A stretch of DNA of 64,000 nucleotides, from NCBI RefSeq assembly GCF_011397635.1, contig NC_064754.1, forward strand, positions 28,562,543 to 28,626,542, written 5' to 3'. The translations under genes were made by a program, and so were the position numbers. Below, piece by piece: positions 60,205 to 64,000 of the stretch. Within the stretch, counting starts at the first letter, position 1; the number at the start of each line of letters is the position of its first letter. This DNA is from Epinephelus fuscoguttatus (lineage: Eukaryota > Chordata > Actinopteri > Perciformes > Serranidae). The notes beneath the pieces were generated by a model that made no database searches, was not told the origin of the DNA, and saw nothing but the letters and a program-made list of their open reading frames with translations.

Positions 60205-61400
60205 TTGGGTGTAAAAACATAAACAGGGTCAGCGAGGAAAGGTCTCAGAGAGATACAGAGGTACGTAAATGGAGCCGGAGAGGCTTCAGCAGTTAGCAGT
60301 AAGACTGTCACGGAGGAGGATGAAGAGCCGAAGATGCACTTCTCTCCAGGGTTAACATGCTCTGACTCAACTACAGACGTCTCAAACTCCACAGCTCGCA
60401 GACGGACAGCAAGGGACACAAATACAAAACCTCTGCCGAAGCATACGCCTTCCCGAACAGCCAGATTGTTGCAGCGTCCTGATCAACTGGTAGTGATAGA
60501 ACGACTTCACGTCTTCATCACTGAGTATCTGTACATCCATCACTGCCGTAGGGAATAAAACGGGGGATAAGAAAAGGGGTGAACCTGTTTTATCAACCTT
60601 TTGTAGCTCCTGAAAATCTTAAAAAAAACAAAAACTGAAATGCGTACATGCAAATAAGTGCGTGCCTGTTCTCCCGATCTCATGGACTACTACTAATCAT
60701 CTCTGTCTCGTTTATGAGGACGATACACACACACACACAAACACACACACACTGACCAACAACTGTTAAAAGAATGTCAACTTCCTCTGTTTGTCAGAAA
60801 AGAGAAAAAAATAAGTCTGGAAAGTGTCTGTTGTCTTATATTTACTACAAAAACTTCCCGCTTGTGAACAGGATGCTGAGAACACCTTCGGGCTCTGGAA
60901 CAGTTTAACCTCCTCACATGCTAACCTTAAAGCAACGATGCTGGATTCCTGAATAATATCTGGACCGTTTTGTCAAAGGTGGAAACATCTGCAGTCCAGC
61001 TCAAGGGGCTGACCTGTTGTACGTGTCGATGTCAGTTCATGTTAACAAAAAAACAAAACAAAACAAACAAAAAAAAACACCCAGTATTCATCCCATCACG
61101 ACAGTTTCACCACTCCCAGACTGTGAGTTTGAATCCCGGGTGAATCGTGCCAAACTGATACACGACCAGCACTGAGCAATTCAGCCTTCCTCCAAACAAG
61201 GTGGCTGACTCGACCGTGAAGCAATGAACTGTGGGACCAGGGTAACGGGTGTGATGGTCTTCCACAAATCCCTTTTTTTCTTTCTTTGTTTTTTGTAAAA
61301 ATGGTATTTGGCACTTTATCTAACACCCCTGTTACATATATGTACATAATAAACATGTATTTTAATCTGCTGATGTCATATAATAAATATGATCAATGAA
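60205..61400 (+). other. pde4a 3' untranslated region
   Basis: No further coding sequence. It contains a CA-rich run near 60726-60752 and an A-rich stretch near 61045-61080. AATAAA hexamers occur at 60554-60559, 61348-61353 and 61382-61387. Confidence 0.55.
61348..61387 (+). promoter_or_regulatory. pde4a poly(A) signals
   Basis: Two AATAAA hexamers about 1.15 kb after the stop codon, followed by GT-rich sequence (GATCGGTGTTGTGAGTTG), are the best candidates for the main cleavage site. The hexamer at 60554 could give a shorter form. Confidence 0.5.
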
Positions 61401-62103
61401 GTTGATGGATCGGTGTTGTGAGTTGCAGGTCTCTCACGTCTTTTTCTCCTGAGTAACACTGGACAGGATTCATCCACCAAGAGAGTTAATACTTTTGTTA
61501 AAACTCCATTTTATGGGTCTGTCATTTTCTAATCAGTTTCTACATGTTTTGATATTTATAATAATATTTATAATATAATAATAATTAGTTGATTCATCAA
61601 ACGACAGAAAATTAATTGGCAACAACTTTGATAACCAGAGCAGAACTGTCAGTTTGGATGTTGTATAGACTCAGTCAGGGATGGATTTATTAAAAATATT
61701 GATAAATTAATCGATACTTAAAATAGTCATCAGTTGCAGCACTACTGGAGAAAGACGGGTAATTTCATACCCAGTCTAGGGACCAGAGAATGGACATGCA
61801 GATATGTGAAATATGTCTACAGGTGAGTGTACAGTAGTATAAAGTATCAATATTGGAACACTTAATTCAAGAAAACTCCTGTTTTTCTTTGGTTAGTATC
61901 AAAATACGTAGCATCTCAAGGAAACTTCCAAAACTTGATTAGTAAATTACAAACCAAAAAAAAAACTAGACCTGATAATCAAGTAATTGTTAAAGTGGTT
62001 TTCTTAAATGATAGAAAAAGGTTCCAGCTATTAATTTTTAATTGTATTTTTGGCTTCGGTCATATAAAACTCAATATGACATGTGACATGAGTTTTTAAC
62101 CTT

Positions 62104-62406
62104 GTTAAAGGGAAACTTTGCCAACTTCCCAGCTCTGTGTCAGCGCAGAGCAGGCAGTGTGTGCAGATAAATGGTGTTAAAGTGCTCCTTGTACCAGCTC
62201 CCAGATCTCCCCGCTTATCCATCAGCCAAAATCCACTGGATTATGTGGAACACGCCATGTCATCTGGCTGACATGCCTCATTTTTGCTCACAGCACAGGC
62301 CTGGCACTGTGGGCACGTGGGGAAGACAAACCCCATTCATCTGCACACAGTGCACACACTGCAGTGACACAGAGCTGGTTGAAAATCAGCGAAGTATCAC
62401 TTTAAT
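62104..62406. repeat. MITE with TTAAAG termini
   Basis: It starts TTAAAGGGAAACTTTGCCAA and ends GCGAAGTATCACTTTAA. Both ends match a common fish MITE with AAAGGGAAACTTTGC-type inverted repeats; the internal CACAGAGCTGGTTGAAAAT is also typical. It is non-coding. Confidence 0.6.
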
Positions 62407-62640
62407 ATGTCCATATGGTGTTTTTTTTTTTTGTTTTTGTTTTTTTAATATGCATCATGAGTAAAGTAAGCAGTCAACGCCATGGCTGAGCAATTTCGCC
62501 TTGGAAGTGCAGGGTACCATTAAAAGTCTCAAAATCACGGATTCAGACAGTCAGGGTTTTATGTGTCACATACGGTGAAACCAGAGGAGAGGCCAGAACA
62601 AGAAGCTAACTTTCACCAGGAAAGTTTTGATGGACACTTT

Positions 62641-62645
<5 letters not shown>

Positions 62646-62680
<35 letters not shown>

Positions 62681-62690
62681 TATAATGTAA
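62646..62690. repeat. (AT)n microsatellite
   Basis: A run of AT units interrupted once by AC. Confidence 0.9.
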
Positions 62691-63287
62691 ATATCTCAGG
62701 AATCTTGGTTGTGTCTGAAGAGTTTCTCTCTTTTATTCAACACTTAAACAACATGTCAGTGTCACCTCAGATGGAACTGTAATAATATAATGATCTACAA
62801 TCAGATTTCAGGGTGATCATACTGGCATAAAGATCTTTTTCCCTGATTTGGTGAGACAGAATTCGAGCTTTGTTGTACACTGTTACACACAGTATTTATT
62901 GATGACATGCAGCAGAGCAGCACACAGTTGAACTGACAGACAATAGACAAGCATTCAAAGAAACATTCACACCGACCTTAAGTCATCTGACAAACTGAAT
63001 ATGCAGCCTGTTTTGAACTTCTGTAAATCTGTTGCTCTGGGCTCAAGTTATAAAGCTTCACCCTATAAAACAGCTGATCAGAGAACACTGTTCATATGAA
63101 CTTCACAGTGAGTAAGAAAGAGTTAACGGCAGTCTGAAAATTACAGCGGCTGAGAGAGATCAAGACACTGAAACTTAGAAAACACAAGCAGAGCTTTACC
63201 ACTTTGACAAAACAGACATCACATATATATGTTAATATGCTTAAAATATTTCCAGACAGGTTGCATTAGACTCAAGTGGTCATGTAA

Positions 63288-63500
63288 CTTCCTGTTTGAG
63301 TGTTGGCATCGTGCACTGGGAGGAAGTAGGGGCAAACACAATCAACAAAGACAACCTGTTGAAGTTTTTCAACACTTCATCAGCAATTGTCATGTTCAAA
63401 ACATGCTTTGTGCGCAACAACACTTCCTGTTTCTTCACAGTAAGAGCCCACACTTCCTCCCAGTACATAATGACATGTAAACCTTCAAACAGGAAATTAT
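63288..63500. repeat. imperfect palindrome of about 210 bp
   Basis: The left arm has ACTTCCTGTTTGAGTGTTGG and GTGCACTGGGAGGAAGT. The right arm has the inverse, ACTTCCTCCCAGTACAT then CCTTCAAACAGGAAATT. Because of this symmetry the two strands encode similar short frames (WEEV at the start and TSSQ at the end on both), which explains the overlapping open frames here. Confidence 0.65.
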
Positions 63501-63736
63501 CTGGCGAACTGAATCTAATGATTAAACACTAAAAGGCACAGGTGAAGCCGGTGTCTTCACAGTGTGTTAAAACTAACATTATTTTTATACATCTTTATTG
63601 TGTAGTTGATGTAATTCATCAGGTTTTTCTGTCCTACACAAATTCATGCTGTGCTGAAGTCGCAGCTTGTCTTTCTTTGCTTGTTTCATGTACTTGTAGC
63701 ACATTTCTTTATGCTGCCACTGCCACATGCTGTCAG

Positions 63737-63928
63737 GTTGAGAAATTTCTTGATTTGCTTGAGCATAAAGTTAACACAGACAAGTCACAGTGTAATGGCT
63801 GTGGGGTAATGACACCATCTGCGTTTAGATTGGTTCCCTATAAACCTCAGCTTCGCTATGCAGTTCTGTCCCAGGAAAAGGAGGGCTCGAGCAAGCGCAG
63901 CAAATCGCCCACAGATACAAATCTATGA
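63737..63928 (+). CDS. possible terminal exon of an unidentified gene
   Basis: An open stretch of 63 codons follows an acceptor-like ACATGCTGTCAG and ends TGA at 63928. It begins VEKFLDLLEHKVNTDKSQ and ends with a basic Ser/Lys-rich tail (EKEGSSKRSKSPTDTNL). AATAAA follows at 63961-63966, only 33 bases on. The frame also stays open upstream to about 63542. I do not recognise the protein; KEAP1, the next human gene after PDE4A, does not match it. A 3'-processed pseudogene or a chance frame remains possible. Confidence 0.3.
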   Translation, partial: VEKFLDLLEHKVNTDKSQCNGCGVMTPSAFRLVPYKPQLRYAVLSQEKEGSSKRSKSPTDTNL

Positions 63929-64000
63929 AGGTCTCTCACACATTTTCTACCTATTCTTAAAATAAATACAAAACAAAAGCACAGCATTTTACATCTTAAG

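Overview
The window is nuclear DNA of a teleost fish. It has multi-exon genes with GT/AG introns, vertebrate gene families, Tc1/mariner elements, Rex3-like and L2-like LINE remnants, and many short inverted-repeat elements. No base composition or repeat family seen here fixes the species.

All four protein-coding genes lie on the plus strand. (1) 1.2-7.8 kb: a three-Ig-domain ICAM-like adhesion gene whose last exon encodes a threonine-rich stalk and a short hydrophobic C-terminus that looks like a GPI-anchor signal. (2) 22.1-26.9 kb: a paralogue with the same exon plan that ends in a true transmembrane segment and cytoplasmic tail. (3) 32.7-38.6 kb: complete cdc37, the HSP90 kinase co-chaperone, in eight exons. 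(4) About 43.5-61.4 kb: a long-form cAMP phosphodiesterase-4 gene, called pde4a, with UCR1, UCR2, a full catalytic domain and an unusual acidic C-terminal extension of roughly 280 residues. Human 19p13.2 carries ICAM genes, CDC37 and PDE4A together, so the window preserves an old linkage group and supports both the ICAM and the PDE4A assignments.

The most striking signal is in the ICAM-like pair. A 779-bp block covering Ig domains 1 and 2 and the intron between them is about 99% identical between the copies (8 differences). Domain 3 is only about 81% identical, and the signal-peptide exons and flanking introns hardly align. All eight differences change an amino acid, and two of them add or remove an N-glycosylation site. 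This fits recent gene conversion followed by changes in the ligand-facing domains.

The rest is mostly repeats. Two nearly identical DD38E-type Tc1 elements sit at 18.6-20.2 kb and, inside a pde4a intron and inverted, at 47.5-49.1 kb. The first lies inside a 3.2-kb structure bounded by roughly 340-bp inverted repeats and an 8-bp direct repeat. Several LINE 3' ends and MITE-like elements fill the 1-21 kb region and the introns. At the right edge an open frame followed closely by AATAAA may be the last exon of another gene.
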